A stretch of 23,173 nucleotides of DNA from Bog-473 sp035534235 (GTDB lineage Bacteria; Actinomycetota; Acidimicrobiia; Acidimicrobiales; RAAP-2), in assembly GCA_035534235.1 (NCBI GenBank), contig DATLSH010000031.1, positions 1-23,173 on the forward strand. Reading direction: 5' to 3'. Positions within the stretch are counted from its first letter, which is position 1, and every line of letters starts with the position of its first letter. Shown piece after piece: positions 13,644 through 21,846 of this stretch. Below the pieces are notes generated by a model. The model was not told where the DNA came from, made no database searches, and saw nothing but the letters and a program-made list of their open reading frames with translations. Made by a program: the position numbers and the translations under genes.

Positions 13644-14333
13644 TCACGCCGGCAGGTATCCCTTTCCCACGAACGTGAAGAGCTTCAACCCGGGATCGAA
13701 CCGCCCGGGCGCGCCCACCAGCCGGTGCCGGCCCACCGACATCACGTAGGGACCGGGCGGCGCCTCGAACGCCACCTCCTCGAACCCGGCCGCCGTGAAG
13801 AGCCGGCGGATGCCCGGCGTGGCATCGGGCGGGCGGCGGTGCCGGGTCCAGACCACGCTGGCCCCGGGGGCGCAGAACCCCGGCAGCGCCCCCACCGTCG
13901 CGGCAATGTCGGCGTCGCTGATGTTGCCGAACACGCCACACACCAGCACCAGGTCCGCCGGCACCGAGCCGGCGTAGTGGTGGCCGAGCGACGCGTCACC
14001 CTGCACCACGCTGACCTGGGACGACACTCCGGCGGCGGCGGCCCGGGCCCGGGCGGACGCCACCAGCGCCGGGTCCAACTCCACCAGGAGCGCCGACACG
14101 TCCCCGGCCCGGCGGTGCCCGGCCACCACCTCAATCACGTCACGCCCCTGCCCGGCGCACAGGCTCACCACCCGGATCGGCCCCGGCCCGGCCGCGTCGA
14201 GCACGGCACCCACCATGGACTGCACCAGCGCCAGGCGTACGGAGAGCGCGGAGGCCGGGTCCTCGTACGGCTCGTGCCAGCGCACCCAGTGCGATTCGCC
14301 GTCGTGATTGCCATCGGCGGGCATCGGGGACAT
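13644..14333 (-). CDS. Class I SAM-dependent methyltransferase
   Basis: A 229-residue soluble enzyme. Motif I is VVSLCAGQGRD (55-65), with the acidic residue-bearing second strand LLVELDPAL (82-90) and the GVFGNISDADIAATVGALP motif IV-like segment. WTRHRRPPDATPGIRRLFTAAGF and GVGRHRLVG-type ends complete a Rossmann-like fold. The motifs fit small-molecule methyltransferases, but the acceptor is unknown. The start at 14333 is 14 nt from the divergent GTG of the DNA methyltransferase. The ATG at 14324 (MPADG) is an alternative and no strong ribosome site decides between them. Its stop lies 85 nt upstream of the AIM24 start on the same strand. Confidence 0.75.
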   Translation of the reverse strand: MSPMPADGNHDGESHWVRWHEPYEDPASALSVRLALVQSMVGAVLDAAGPGPIRVVSLCAGQGRDVIEVVAGHRRAGDVSALLVELDPALVASARARAAAAGVSSQVSVVQGDASLGHHYAGSVPADLVLVCGVFGNISDADIAATVGALPGFCAPGASVVWTRHRRPPDATPGIRRLFTAAGFEEVAFEAPPGPYVMSVGRHRLVGAPGRFDPGLKLFTFVGKGYLPA

Positions 14334-14335
14334 CC

Positions 14336-14341
14336 TAGGGT
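14336..14341 (+). promoter_or_regulatory. -10 box (TAGGGT) for a leaderless start
   Basis: TAGGGT fits TAnnnT and ends 6 nt before the GTG at 14348 (GGCCCC between). The whole divergent gap to the neighbouring methyltransferase is only 14 nt, so the transcript must be almost or fully leaderless. No ribosome site is present. Confidence 0.4.
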
Positions 14342-14347
14342 GGCCCC

Positions 14348-15436
14348 GTGATCAAGTACCTGGGCTCGAAGCGCCGCCTCGTGCCGGTGCTGGCCCGGAT
14401 TTGCGCCGCCTCTGGTGCCCGCACCGCCCTCGATCTCTTCACCGGCACCACCCGCGTCGCCCAAGCCTTCAAATCCCAGGGCCTCCACGTCACCGCTGTC
14501 GACTCGGCCCGCTACGCGCATGTCTTCGCCCAGACCTACATAGAGGCTGACGCTGCCGCCACCGAAGTGGGGGCGTTGCGCGCAGCCGTCGCCCATCTCA
14601 ACTCGCTCCCCGGCAAGGCGGGCTACGTGCACGACACGTTCAGCCGGCAGGCTCGGTTCTTCCGTCCGCACAACGCTGCGCGTATCGATGCCGTGCGCGA
14701 CGCCATTGACGCCGAGTATGCGGGGTCACCTCTGTTCCCCCTCCTGTTGACCAGCCTCATTGAGGCGGCCGACCGGGTCGACTCGACCACCGGCGTGCAG
14801 ATGGCCTACGTCAAGCAGTGGGCACCGCGCTCGGCCAATCCGCTCGAGCTGCGGGTGCCCGAGCTGCTGGATGGACCCGGGCGGGCGGTGCGGGGCGACG
14901 CCGTCGAGGTGGCCCCGGGGTTGGGGGCATTCGACCTGGCGTATCTGGACCCGCCGTACAACCAGCACCGGTATTTCACCAATTACCACGTGTGGGAGAC
15001 CCTGGTGGCCTGGGACGCGCCCGAGTCATACGGCGTGGCCCGCAAGCGGGTGGACGCCCGCGATCCCGCCACCCGGAGCGCGTTCAACTCCAAGAAGACG
15101 ATGCCCGACGCCCTGGCGGCAGCCGTGCGCGGCGTGGACTGCGCGCTCTTGGTGCTCTCCTACAACGACGAGTCATGGTTGGGGGTCGGCGAGCTGGAGT
15201 CCCTGTGCGGCGACGGGCGGGGGGGCCGGCGGGAGGTGGCCACGCTGGCCTTCGACTCGGCGCGCTACGTGGGGGCCCGTATCGGCATCTTCGACCCCGC
15301 CGGGCGAAAGGTGGGCCGGGTGGGCCGCCTGTCGAACCAGGAGCTCCTGGTCATCGCCGGTGAGCCCGCCACCGTGCACCGGGTGGTCGGCGCCACCGAC
15401 TCGATCGGCGCGGCGCGGGCGGATCGGCTTCAATAG
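14348..15436 (+). CDS. D12-class N6-adenine DNA methyltransferase
   Basis: A 362-residue enzyme of the D12 (Dam/DpnM-type) class, which transfers methyl groups from SAM to adenine N6 in DNA. Motif X is MIKYLGSKRRL (1-11), motif I is LDLFTGTTRVAQ (28-39), and the catalytic motif IV is DPPYNQHRYFTNYHVW with Asp201-Pro-Pro-Tyr204. The target site cannot be read from sequence. No restriction endonuclease or specificity gene is next to it: the downstream gene, 5 nt after the stop, is PPK2. It therefore looks like an orphan methyltransferase in this window. The GTG start is chosen because motif X begins at the first residue, as in homologues. Confidence 0.85.
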   Translation: MIKYLGSKRRLVPVLARICAASGARTALDLFTGTTRVAQAFKSQGLHVTAVDSARYAHVFAQTYIEADAAATEVGALRAAVAHLNSLPGKAGYVHDTFSRQARFFRPHNAARIDAVRDAIDAEYAGSPLFPLLLTSLIEAADRVDSTTGVQMAYVKQWAPRSANPLELRVPELLDGPGRAVRGDAVEVAPGLGAFDLAYLDPPYNQHRYFTNYHVWETLVAWDAPESYGVARKRVDARDPATRSAFNSKKTMPDALAAAVRGVDCALLVLSYNDESWLGVGELESLCGDGRGGRREVATLAFDSARYVGARIGIFDPAGRKVGRVGRLSNQELLVIAGEPATVHRVVGATDSIGAARADRLQ

Positions 15437-15441
15437 GCGCC

Positions 15442-16320
15442 GTGAGCAAGCACGATCACGCCAACGCCCGACTGGAGGACGCCGACCTCTCGGCCCGCCT
15501 GTCCCGGGACGAGGAAGCCAAGAGGCTGAACCGGGCCCAGCTCCGGTTGCTGCATCTGCGGCTGATCAACGGGGGACAGCTCTCGGGGGGCAAGTTGGGC
15601 CCGCCGGTCTGCATCATCTTCGAGGGTTGGGACGCCGCCGGAAAGGGTGGGGCGATCAAGCGCCTGGTCGAGCCTTTGGACCCCCGCCACGTGCACATCG
15701 CGCCATTCGCCGCGCCGACGCCCGACGAATTGCGCCACCACTTCTTGTGGCGCTTCTGGCCACCCTTGCCCGGGTGGGGCGGCATGACCATCTTCGACCG
15801 CAGCTGGTACGGGCGGGTGCTGGTGGAACGGGTCGAGAACCTGTCCACCGAGGTGCAGTGGCGCCGGGCCTATGACGAGATCAACGACTTCGAGCACTCG
15901 CTGGCCGAAGAGGGCATGGTGGTGATCAAGCTCTGGTTGCACATGTCGCACGAGGAGCAGCTGCGCCGCTTCGAGCGCCGGCGCGACGACCCCCTCAAGT
16001 CGTGGAAGCTGACCGATGAGGACTGGCGCAACCGGGAGAAGCGGCACGAGTACGACGCCGCCGTGAGCGACATGCTGCGCCTGACCGATGGTCCATTGGC
16101 CCATTGGGATGTGATCTCGGCCGAAAACAAGCGCAATGGCCGGGTGGAAGTGATCGAGACGGTGATCCGGCGCTTGGAGGCCGGCATGGCGCGCTGGAAT
16201 GTTGACGTGCCGGCGCACGATTCGGAGCAGCAGAAGACCGAGTGGGCCCTGGCCTACGATGACGCAGAGTTCCAGCCCGATCCGACCGCGACCGAGGGCC
16301 CAGAGAGGATGGAAGCGTGA
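15442..16320 (+). CDS. ppk2: Polyphosphate kinase 2 family (PPK2)
   Basis: A 292-residue one-domain PPK2, which transfers phosphate between polyphosphate and nucleotides. Walker A is EGWDAAGKGG (61-70) and Walker B is TIFDRSWYGR (116-125). A Lys/Arg-rich lid (RRFERRRDDPLKSWKLTDEDW) follows, then the closing NREKRHEYDAAVSDML. These are the diagnostic motifs. Whether it phosphorylates AMP, ADP or GDP cannot be told by eye. It follows the DNA methyltransferase by 5 nt (GTG start) and overlaps the LLM gene by 4 nt (GTGA), so all three are likely in one transcript. Cytosolic, probably in phosphate or energy balance. Confidence 0.9.
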   Translation: MSKHDHANARLEDADLSARLSRDEEAKRLNRAQLRLLHLRLINGGQLSGGKLGPPVCIIFEGWDAAGKGGAIKRLVEPLDPRHVHIAPFAAPTPDELRHHFLWRFWPPLPGWGGMTIFDRSWYGRVLVERVENLSTEVQWRRAYDEINDFEHSLAEEGMVVIKLWLHMSHEEQLRRFERRRDDPLKSWKLTDEDWRNREKRHEYDAAVSDMLRLTDGPLAHWDVISAENKRNGRVEVIETVIRRLEAGMARWNVDVPAHDSEQQKTEWALAYDDAEFQPDPTATEGPERMEA

Positions 16321-17306
16321 GCCTCGGCCGCTACGGCATCACGGTCCCGTTCGACGGGATCCCCCTCCACGCCCACCGGGAGTGGTTCGCCCGCCTGCGC
16401 TCGCTCGGCTACACCGACGTGTGGTCGGCCGAGGTCGACGGGTCCGACGGGTTCACCCCTCTGGCCCTGGCCGCGGCCTGGGAGCCCGAGCTCAAGTTGG
16501 GCGTGGCCATCACCCCGGCCTACACCCGGGGCCCGGCGCTCCTGGCCCAGAGCGTGGCCGCCCTGGCCGATGCCGCCCCGGGGCAGTTCGCCTTCGGGCT
16601 CGGGGCGTCCTCCGAGGTCATCGTGGCCAATTGGAACGGTCTGGCTTTCGAGAACCAGTACCGCCGCATCCGGGACACGCTCAGGTTCCTGCGCCTGGCC
16701 TTCACCGGCGAGAAGGTCACCGAGAAGTACGACACATTCAGCGTCAATGGGTTCCGCCTGGCCCGCATTCCTGACCAGTTGCCGCCTGTCTATCTGGCCG
16801 CTCTGCGCCCGGGGATGCTGCACCTGGCCGGGAAGGAGGCCGACGGCGCCATACTGAACTGGCTGAGCGCCGAGGACGTGGCCCAGTCGGTGGCCGAGGT
16901 CGAGCGGAGCGGGGGCGCCGGCAAGGAGATCGTGGCCCGCATTTTCGTGATCCCCACCGAGGACGCAGACCTGGCCCGCATGGTCGGGCGCCGCATGATC
17001 ACCGCCTATCTCAATGTCGAGGCCTATGCCGAGTTCCACCGTTGGTTGGGCCGGGGACCCGCCCTCCAGCCCATGTGGGACGCCTGGGCCGCCGGCGACC
17101 GCAAGGGCGCGCTGGCCGCCATCGCCGACGAGGTGGTGGACGACCTGGTCGTGCACGGCTCGCTCGCCGAGTGCCGGGCCCACGTGCGCCGGTACCTGGA
17201 CCACGGGGTGACCATCCCCGCCCTGGCCGTCGTCCCCATCGGGGTGGAGCTGGCCGAGGCCGTGGCCGGGCTCTCCCCGGCGGCAGCCGAGCCCGGACCG
17301 GCCTGA
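16317..17306 (+). CDS. LLM-class flavin/F420-dependent oxidoreductase
   Basis: A 329-residue luciferase-like (TIM-barrel) oxidoreductase. The start GRYGITVPFDGIPLHAHREWFARLRSLGYTDVWSAEVDGSDG, the ELKLGVAITPAYTRGPALLAQSVAALADAAPGQFAFGLGASS block and the NQYRRIRDTLRFLRLAF helix are typical, as is the late PVYLAALRPGMLHLAGKEADGAIL. In actinobacteria such enzymes commonly use F420, some use FMN; the choice and substrate are not visible. The GTG at 16317 overlaps the PPK2 stop, with a purine-rich GAGAGGAT-type site upstream. The amidase starts 1 nt after its stop, suggesting coupled expression. Confidence 0.85.
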   Translation: MSLGRYGITVPFDGIPLHAHREWFARLRSLGYTDVWSAEVDGSDGFTPLALAAAWEPELKLGVAITPAYTRGPALLAQSVAALADAAPGQFAFGLGASSEVIVANWNGLAFENQYRRIRDTLRFLRLAFTGEKVTEKYDTFSVNGFRLARIPDQLPPVYLAALRPGMLHLAGKEADGAILNWLSAEDVAQSVAEVERSGGAGKEIVARIFVIPTEDADLARMVGRRMITAYLNVEAYAEFHRWLGRGPALQPMWDAWAAGDRKGALAAIADEVVDDLVVHGSLAECRAHVRRYLDHGVTIPALAVVPIGVELAEAVAGLSPAAAEPGPA

Positions 17307-17307
17307 A

Positions 17308-18714
17308 ATGGACTTCCGCACCGCCACCCTGGCCGACCTGGCACGATCGGTGCGCGGCAAGGAGGTCGGCGCCCGTGAGCTGACCCAGGCGGCGCTGGCG
17401 CGGATTGAGGCGCTGAACCCGACCTACAACGCCTTCGTGGCTGTCGACGGCGAGCGGGCCTTGCGGGACGCCGCCGCGGTCGATGCGCGCATTGCCGGCG
17501 GCGCCGATCCGGGGCCGCTGGCGGGCATCCCGATCGGGGTGAAGGACACCCAGGACGCCCTGGGCTTCCGCACCACGTACGGCTCCCCGCTGCTGGCCGA
17601 CTCCCCGGTCGCCCGGGCCGACAACCCCTTCGTGGCCCGGCTGCGGGCGGCGGGCTGCGTGGTGGTGGGCAAGACCAACACGCCCGAATTCGCCTGGTCG
17701 GCCAACACCACCAACGCCGTGTTCGGCGCCACGTCCAACCCGTTCGACCCGGCCTGCGGACCCGGCGGTTCCTCCGGCGGCACGGCCGCCGCCCTGGCTG
17801 CGGGCATGGTGCCGCTGGCCACCGGTTCGGACGGAGGTGGCTCCATCCGCATACCTTCGGCGTGCTGCGGCCTCTCGGGCATGAAGCCGTCCCTCGGCCG
17901 CGTGCCCGGAGGTGGCCATGTGCCGCCCGGCTGGCTCGACTTGTCGACCAACGGCCCCATGGCCCGGCGCATCGCCGATGTCACCCTGGCGCTCGATGTG
18001 TCAGTCGGCCCCGACCCCACCGACCTGCGCTCCCTTCCCCGGCCCGAGGCGTCATGGCTGGCCGCACTGGAGGATCCCCACGTCCCGGTCCGGGTGGCCT
18101 GGGCCCCCACGCTCGGGTACGCCACGGTCGACGCCGAGGTGCTCGCCGTGTGCGAGCGCGCCGTGGGGGTGCTGGAGTCCATGGGCGCCGAGGTGACCGT
18201 GCTCGACACCGTCTTCGACGCCGACCCGGTGGATGACTTCCTCACCCTCATGGGCGCCTGCCAGTTGCGGACCATGCGACCGCTCATGGGACACCCGCGG
18301 TGGGAGGAGGTGGACCCGGTGCTGCGCCTGATCGTCGACAGCGCCGCGTCGACCACCGCCGAACAACTAATCGGGATCTTCGACCACTTCCACCTGATGA
18401 ACCTGCGCCTGGTCGATCTCTTCCACCATTCCCGGATCCTCGTCACCCCGACGTGCTCGGGGTTGGCTCCTACCTTGGGGGAGCTCACGGGCACGGTCAA
18501 TGGCGAGCAGGCGGCGAACTGGGTGCAGTTCACGTACCCCTTCAACATGACCCGGTCGCCGGCGGCCACGGTGTGCGCCGGCCTCAGCAGTGGCGGGCTG
18601 CCGGTCGGGCTGCAGTTGATCGGACCCCAGCACGGCGACCTGGTCGTCCTGCGTACGGCCGCTGCTCTGGAGGCCGCTCTCAATGTTGACGCGCTCGCCA
18701 TCCTGCCCGACTGA
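17308..18714 (+). CDS. Amidase-signature hydrolase
   Basis: A 468-residue member of the amidase signature family, which hydrolyses amides, ureides or carbamates, or acts as a subunit of larger complexes. The Ser-cisSer-Lys triad is visible: Lys79 (PIGVKD), Ser155 (GPGGSSGG) and the nucleophile Ser179 (GSDGGGSIRIPSA). The length and order match the family. The substrate is unknown; GatA is unlikely, because no gatC or gatB is adjacent and the neighbours are catabolic. The ATG at 17308 lies 1 nt after the LLM stop. The stop falls in the 9-nt tandem repeat at 18706-18737. Confidence 0.88.
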   Translation: MDFRTATLADLARSVRGKEVGARELTQAALARIEALNPTYNAFVAVDGERALRDAAAVDARIAGGADPGPLAGIPIGVKDTQDALGFRTTYGSPLLADSPVARADNPFVARLRAAGCVVVGKTNTPEFAWSANTTNAVFGATSNPFDPACGPGGSSGGTAAALAAGMVPLATGSDGGGSIRIPSACCGLSGMKPSLGRVPGGGHVPPGWLDLSTNGPMARRIADVTLALDVSVGPDPTDLRSLPRPEASWLAALEDPHVPVRVAWAPTLGYATVDAEVLAVCERAVGVLESMGAEVTVLDTVFDADPVDDFLTLMGACQLRTMRPLMGHPRWEEVDPVLRLIVDSAASTTAEQLIGIFDHFHLMNLRLVDLFHHSRILVTPTCSGLAPTLGELTGTVNGEQAANWVQFTYPFNMTRSPAATVCAGLSSGGLPVGLQLIGPQHGDLVVLRTAAALEAALNVDALAILPD

Positions 18715-18737
18715 CCCGACTGACCCGACTGACCCGA
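18706..18737 (+). repeat. CCCGACTGA tandem repeat (3.5 copies) at the amidase stop
   Basis: Three units CCCGACTGA plus a trailing CCCGA. The first TGA is the amidase stop, and each further unit carries another TGA in the same frame because the period is a multiple of three. It forms most of the 48-nt gap before the cupin gene and precedes its GAGAGGAG ribosome site. Confidence 0.8.
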
Positions 18738-18762
18738 AACCACCCGAGAGGAGCCTGCCGCC

Positions 18763-19230
18763 ATGTCGATCGCCAGCCAAGAGGACGTTGTGCGCCTCGT
18801 CCGCCCCGAGGACGCCCCGTGGGCCGACACCGGAATGGGAGTCCTGCTCAAGGTCGTGCGGTTCGATCCGCATTCCGGCACCTGGGTCATCCTCAACCGC
18901 TTCCGGCCCGGCGTGTTGCTCCAGACCCACCGGCACACCGGGTCGGTCGACGCCTACACCTCGGCCGGTCGCTGGCACTACGTGGAGTACGACTTCTGGG
19001 TGACCGAAGGCTGCTACCTGTTTGAGGCCGCCAACTCGGTGCACACGCTTCACGTGCCGGACGACAACGAGGGCGACACCGACGTGTGCTTCGTCATTGA
19101 AGGCGCACTGCTGAACCTGGCCGCCGACGGGTCAGTGGAGTCGGTCACCGACGGCCCGGCGATACTGGCCGCCTACTTCGCCATGCTCGAAGCCCAGGGC
19201 GACCCCCGGCCCAACGGCCTCATCGTGTGA
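18763..19230 (+). CDS. Cupin, 2,4'-dihydroxyacetophenone dioxygenase-like
   Basis: A 155-residue cupin. LLQTHRHTGSVDAYTSAGRWHYVEYDFWV (52-80) and the later SVHTLHV are characteristic of the 2,4'-dihydroxyacetophenone dioxygenase family. The metal ligands would be His56, His58, Glu75 and His94, matching the three-His, one-Glu iron site known from that enzyme. The C-C cleavage of hydroxyacetophenones is therefore possible, but distant members may act on other ketones. The ATG at 18763 has a GAGAGGAG site upstream. Its stop overlaps the P450 GTG by 4 nt, so the two are coupled; this supports an oxidative pathway with the upstream amidase and LLM enzyme. Confidence 0.75.
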   Translation: MSIASQEDVVRLVRPEDAPWADTGMGVLLKVVRFDPHSGTWVILNRFRPGVLLQTHRHTGSVDAYTSAGRWHYVEYDFWVTEGCYLFEAANSVHTLHVPDDNEGDTDVCFVIEGALLNLAADGSVESVTDGPAILAAYFAMLEAQGDPRPNGLIV

Positions 19231-20453
19231 GTCCACCCGGTCCGGCACCCGGACCCGCGCCGGACCCCGGCCGCCTCACCGACCCAGCGCTCTACCGGGA
19301 CGGCGATCCCTTCGCTCTTTATGCCGCATTGCGCCGGCAGGCACCGGTTGCCTGGGTCGAGCCCTCAACCCAGCACGGCGGTTTCTGGGCCGTCACCACC
19401 CATCCCGAAGTGTCCGCCATCGGCGCCGACCCCGGGCTGTTCTGCTCGTCGCAGGGAATCCTGGTCGACGAGATCGGCACCAATTACGACGCACCCCCGA
19501 CGATGATGCACACGGATCCACCCCAGCACACCCGGTACCGTCGCCTGGTCCAGCCCGCGTTCAAGCCGTCCATGGTGCGCGTGATGGAAGCCGGCGTCGC
19601 CGCCAAGGCAGGCGCCCTCATCGAACCGATGGAGGCAGGCGAGGTGATCGACATCGTCCCCACGCTGTCCATCCCCTTTCCGCTGCAGGTCATCTGCGAG
19701 CTGCTGGGCGTCGACGGCGCTCTGTGGCCCCGCTTCTACGAGTGGTCCGAGGCCGTGATCCCGGGAGAGAGCGAGCGCTCCGGTGCGGACAAGGCCCGCC
19801 TGCAACTTGAAATGTGGGAGTACCTGATCGGAGTGGCCGATGAGCGCAGGGTGGCGCCGGCCGACAACCTGGTCTCGGTGCTGGCCGCGGCCGGGGGGGC
19901 GGAGGGTGCCGGTGGCCACCTCAGCGAGGCTGAGCTGGCCATGTTCCTGATACAGCTGCTGGTGGCCGGCAACGAGACCACCCGCAACCTGCTCTCGGGC
20001 GGCCTGATTGCCCTGTCCGAGCACCCCGATCAGTGGGCCGCCCTGCGCGCCGACCGCTCGCTCATCCCAGATGCCGTGGAGGAGCTCCTGCGCTGGACCA
20101 CGCCCGTGATCTCCTTCCTGCGCACAGCCACCCGGCCCACCACCGTCCACCGCCAGGCCATCGCCCAAGGCGAACCGGTCCTGCTCGTGTACGCGTCGGC
20201 CAACCGGGACGAGGCTGTCTTCGGGGACGATGCCGACCGACTGCGCATCGACCGCCATCCCAACCCGCATGTCAGCTTCGGGTTCGGACCTCACTTCTGC
20301 CTCGGCGCCGCACTTGCCCGCCTGGAGGCTCGCATCGTCTTGGACCAGCTGCTCGACCGCTTCACCACGATCGCCCCGGCCGGCCCGGTCGAGCGCACCG
20401 CCAGCCCGGTCATCGCCGGCATCCGGCACGCACCACTCGTGTTCAGGCGATAG
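19227..20453 (+). CDS. Cytochrome P450
   Basis: A 408-residue soluble bacterial P450 (class I type, needing a ferredoxin and reductase not found here). The heme-binding loop is FGFGPHFCLG with axial Cys358. The K-helix E-x2-R is Glu286-Arg289. The I-helix is LLVAGNETTRN, with the acid-alcohol pair Glu250-Thr251 for oxygen activation. The HTDPPQHTRYRRLVQPAFKPSMV segment (95-117) resembles mycobacterial CYP125/CYP142-type enzymes that act on steroid or alkyl chains, but the substrate is undetermined. The GTG at 19227 overlaps the cupin stop by 4 nt. The convergent acyl-CoA dehydrogenase starts its stop 14 nt downstream. Confidence 0.92.
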   Translation: MSPPGPAPGPAPDPGRLTDPALYRDGDPFALYAALRRQAPVAWVEPSTQHGGFWAVTTHPEVSAIGADPGLFCSSQGILVDEIGTNYDAPPTMMHTDPPQHTRYRRLVQPAFKPSMVRVMEAGVAAKAGALIEPMEAGEVIDIVPTLSIPFPLQVICELLGVDGALWPRFYEWSEAVIPGESERSGADKARLQLEMWEYLIGVADERRVAPADNLVSVLAAAGGAEGAGGHLSEAELAMFLIQLLVAGNETTRNLLSGGLIALSEHPDQWAALRADRSLIPDAVEELLRWTTPVISFLRTATRPTTVHRQAIAQGEPVLLVYASANRDEAVFGDDADRLRIDRHPNPHVSFGFGPHFCLGAALARLEARIVLDQLLDRFTTIAPAGPVERTASPVIAGIRHAPLVFRR

Positions 20454-20467
20454 GTGTCACCGGTGGC

Positions 20468-21769
20468 CTACGCGTCCACCGTCAACGTCTCCAGCAGGTC
20501 GGCGAACCGCCGTTGGGCCTCGGCCCGGCGGGTCGGGATGTGCTCGGTCGGCACCTCCGTCGCCACATAGCCCTTCAAGACCCGGCGGGCCACGGTCTGG
20601 CGGTGCACCTCGTCGGGACCGTCGTACAGTCGGGCGGCACGAGCGGCGCGGTACATCGACTCCAGCGGCAGGTCGCACGAGTAGCCCAGCGACCCGTGCA
20701 CCTGCAGCGCCCGGTCGATCACGTTGTAGAGGACCGCGGCGCCGAAGTACTTGATCATGGCGATCTCCACCCGGGCCGCCGCCTGCCCTTCCCGATCCAT
20801 CTTCCAGGCGGCCTGCAGCGTCATCAACCGCGCCGCATGCATTTCGGCCAGGGAGTCAGCCACCCAGTTCTGGATGGTCTGCTTCTCGGCCAGATACGAG
20901 CCGTGGGCGTAGCGGGAGACTGCCCGCTCGCACAACATGTCGAAGGCCCGCCGGGACTGGCCCAACCAGCGCATGCAGTGGTGGATCCGCCCCGGCCCGA
21001 GCCGCTGCTGGGCCAGCTGGAAGCCGTCTCCCTCCCGGCCGATCAGATTTCCCGCCGGCACCCGCACATCGCGGTAGACGATCTCGGCATGGTTCCCGAA
21101 CCGCCCGTACGGCGTGTGCGGGTCCTCCATCGTCGGCACGTCGCGCACGATGTCGACCCCTGGCGTCGTGACCGGCACGATGAGCATCGACGACCCCTGG
21201 TACGCGTGGATGTCGGGATTCGTTACCGCCATCACGATGAGGAAGTCGGCCACCGACCCGTTGGAGGTGAACCACTTGTGGCCGTTGATGACGTACTCAT
21301 CGCCGTCCTTGACCGCCGTGGTCCGCAACAGGGTCGGATCCGACCCCGCCGTGTGGGGCTCGGTCATGGAAAAGGCGCTGCGCAGGTCACCGTCCAGCAA
21401 CGGCTGCAGCCACTCACGGCGCTGCTCCTCGTTCCCCGAGGTCTCAATTCCCACCGCCAGCAACTCGGCGTTGCCCGAGTCCGGCGCATTGTTGCCGAAC
21501 ACCACCGGCGCCAGCGGCGACTGACCCAGGATCTCGTGCATCAGCCCCAGCCGCACCTGCCCGAAGCCCATGCCACCCAGATCCGGCGGCAGGTGGGCGG
21601 CCCACAGCCCTTGCGCCTTGACCTGCTCCTGCAGCGGGCGCACGGCCACCCGCACCTGGTCATAGGTCAGCTCCAGCGTCTCGAGGGGGAACACCTCCTC
21701 CTTGACGAAGCCGCGCATCCAGTCCAACTTCTCCTCGAACTCGGGTTCTGTCGAGAAATCCCAGGCCAT
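20468..21769 (-). CDS. Acyl-CoA dehydrogenase (ACAD10/11-like)
   Basis: A 433-residue FAD-dependent acyl-CoA dehydrogenase. SAFSMTEPHTAGSDPT (131-146) is the flavin-binding motif and QVHGSLGYS (356-364) is the C-terminal helix motif. The end contains LYDGPDEVHR, with Asp383 where typical members carry the catalytic Glu of the YEG-T motif; DGPDEVH is the pattern of the ACAD10/11 subgroup as I recall. Expected to oxidise an acyl-CoA, substrate unknown. The ATG at 21769 is preferred over the ATG at 21775 because AGGGGAG then lies 6 nt upstream instead of touching the start. It is divergent from bioB with a 77-nt gap, which includes a GTAC-CAGCT-GTAC dyad (21783-21795) and may share regulation. 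Confidence 0.85.
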   Translation of the reverse strand: MAWDFSTEPEFEEKLDWMRGFVKEEVFPLETLELTYDQVRVAVRPLQEQVKAQGLWAAHLPPDLGGMGFGQVRLGLMHEILGQSPLAPVVFGNNAPDSGNAELLAVGIETSGNEEQRREWLQPLLDGDLRSAFSMTEPHTAGSDPTLLRTTAVKDGDEYVINGHKWFTSNGSVADFLIVMAVTNPDIHAYQGSSMLIVPVTTPGVDIVRDVPTMEDPHTPYGRFGNHAEIVYRDVRVPAGNLIGREGDGFQLAQQRLGPGRIHHCMRWLGQSRRAFDMLCERAVSRYAHGSYLAEKQTIQNWVADSLAEMHAARLMTLQAAWKMDREGQAAARVEIAMIKYFGAAVLYNVIDRALQVHGSLGYSCDLPLESMYRAARAARLYDGPDEVHRQTVARRVLKGYVATEVPTEHIPTRRAEAQRRFADLLETLTVDA

Positions 21770-21833
21770 CGTCATCTCCCCTGTACCAGCTGTACGCCCT
21801 CCGGCCGGCTACCGGAGGACCACACCCTGCCAC

Positions 21834-21839
21834 TACCGT
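21834..21839 (+). promoter_or_regulatory. -10 box (TACCGT) for a leaderless bioB
   Basis: TACCGT fits TAnnnT and ends 7 nt before the GTG at 21847. No ribosome site precedes any of the candidate starts (21838, 21847, 21886), so a leaderless start at 21847 is the best fit. Confidence 0.45.
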
Positions 21840-21846
21840 GTGCGCC

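Noticed and set aside
17308..18714. Amidase as GatA of the tRNA amidotransferase
   Set aside because: No gatB or gatC is near, and the neighbours are oxidoreductases, so a catabolic amidase is more likely.
17424..18938. 504-residue minus-strand frame across the amidase
   Set aside because: It is antisense to an amidase with a visible catalytic triad; the product is Ser/Arg-rich with no domain.
21838..21846. Start of BioB at GTG 21838
   Set aside because: That GTG overlaps the last bases of the TACCGT box, and 21847 has the correct spacing for a leaderless start; the protein adds only three residues.
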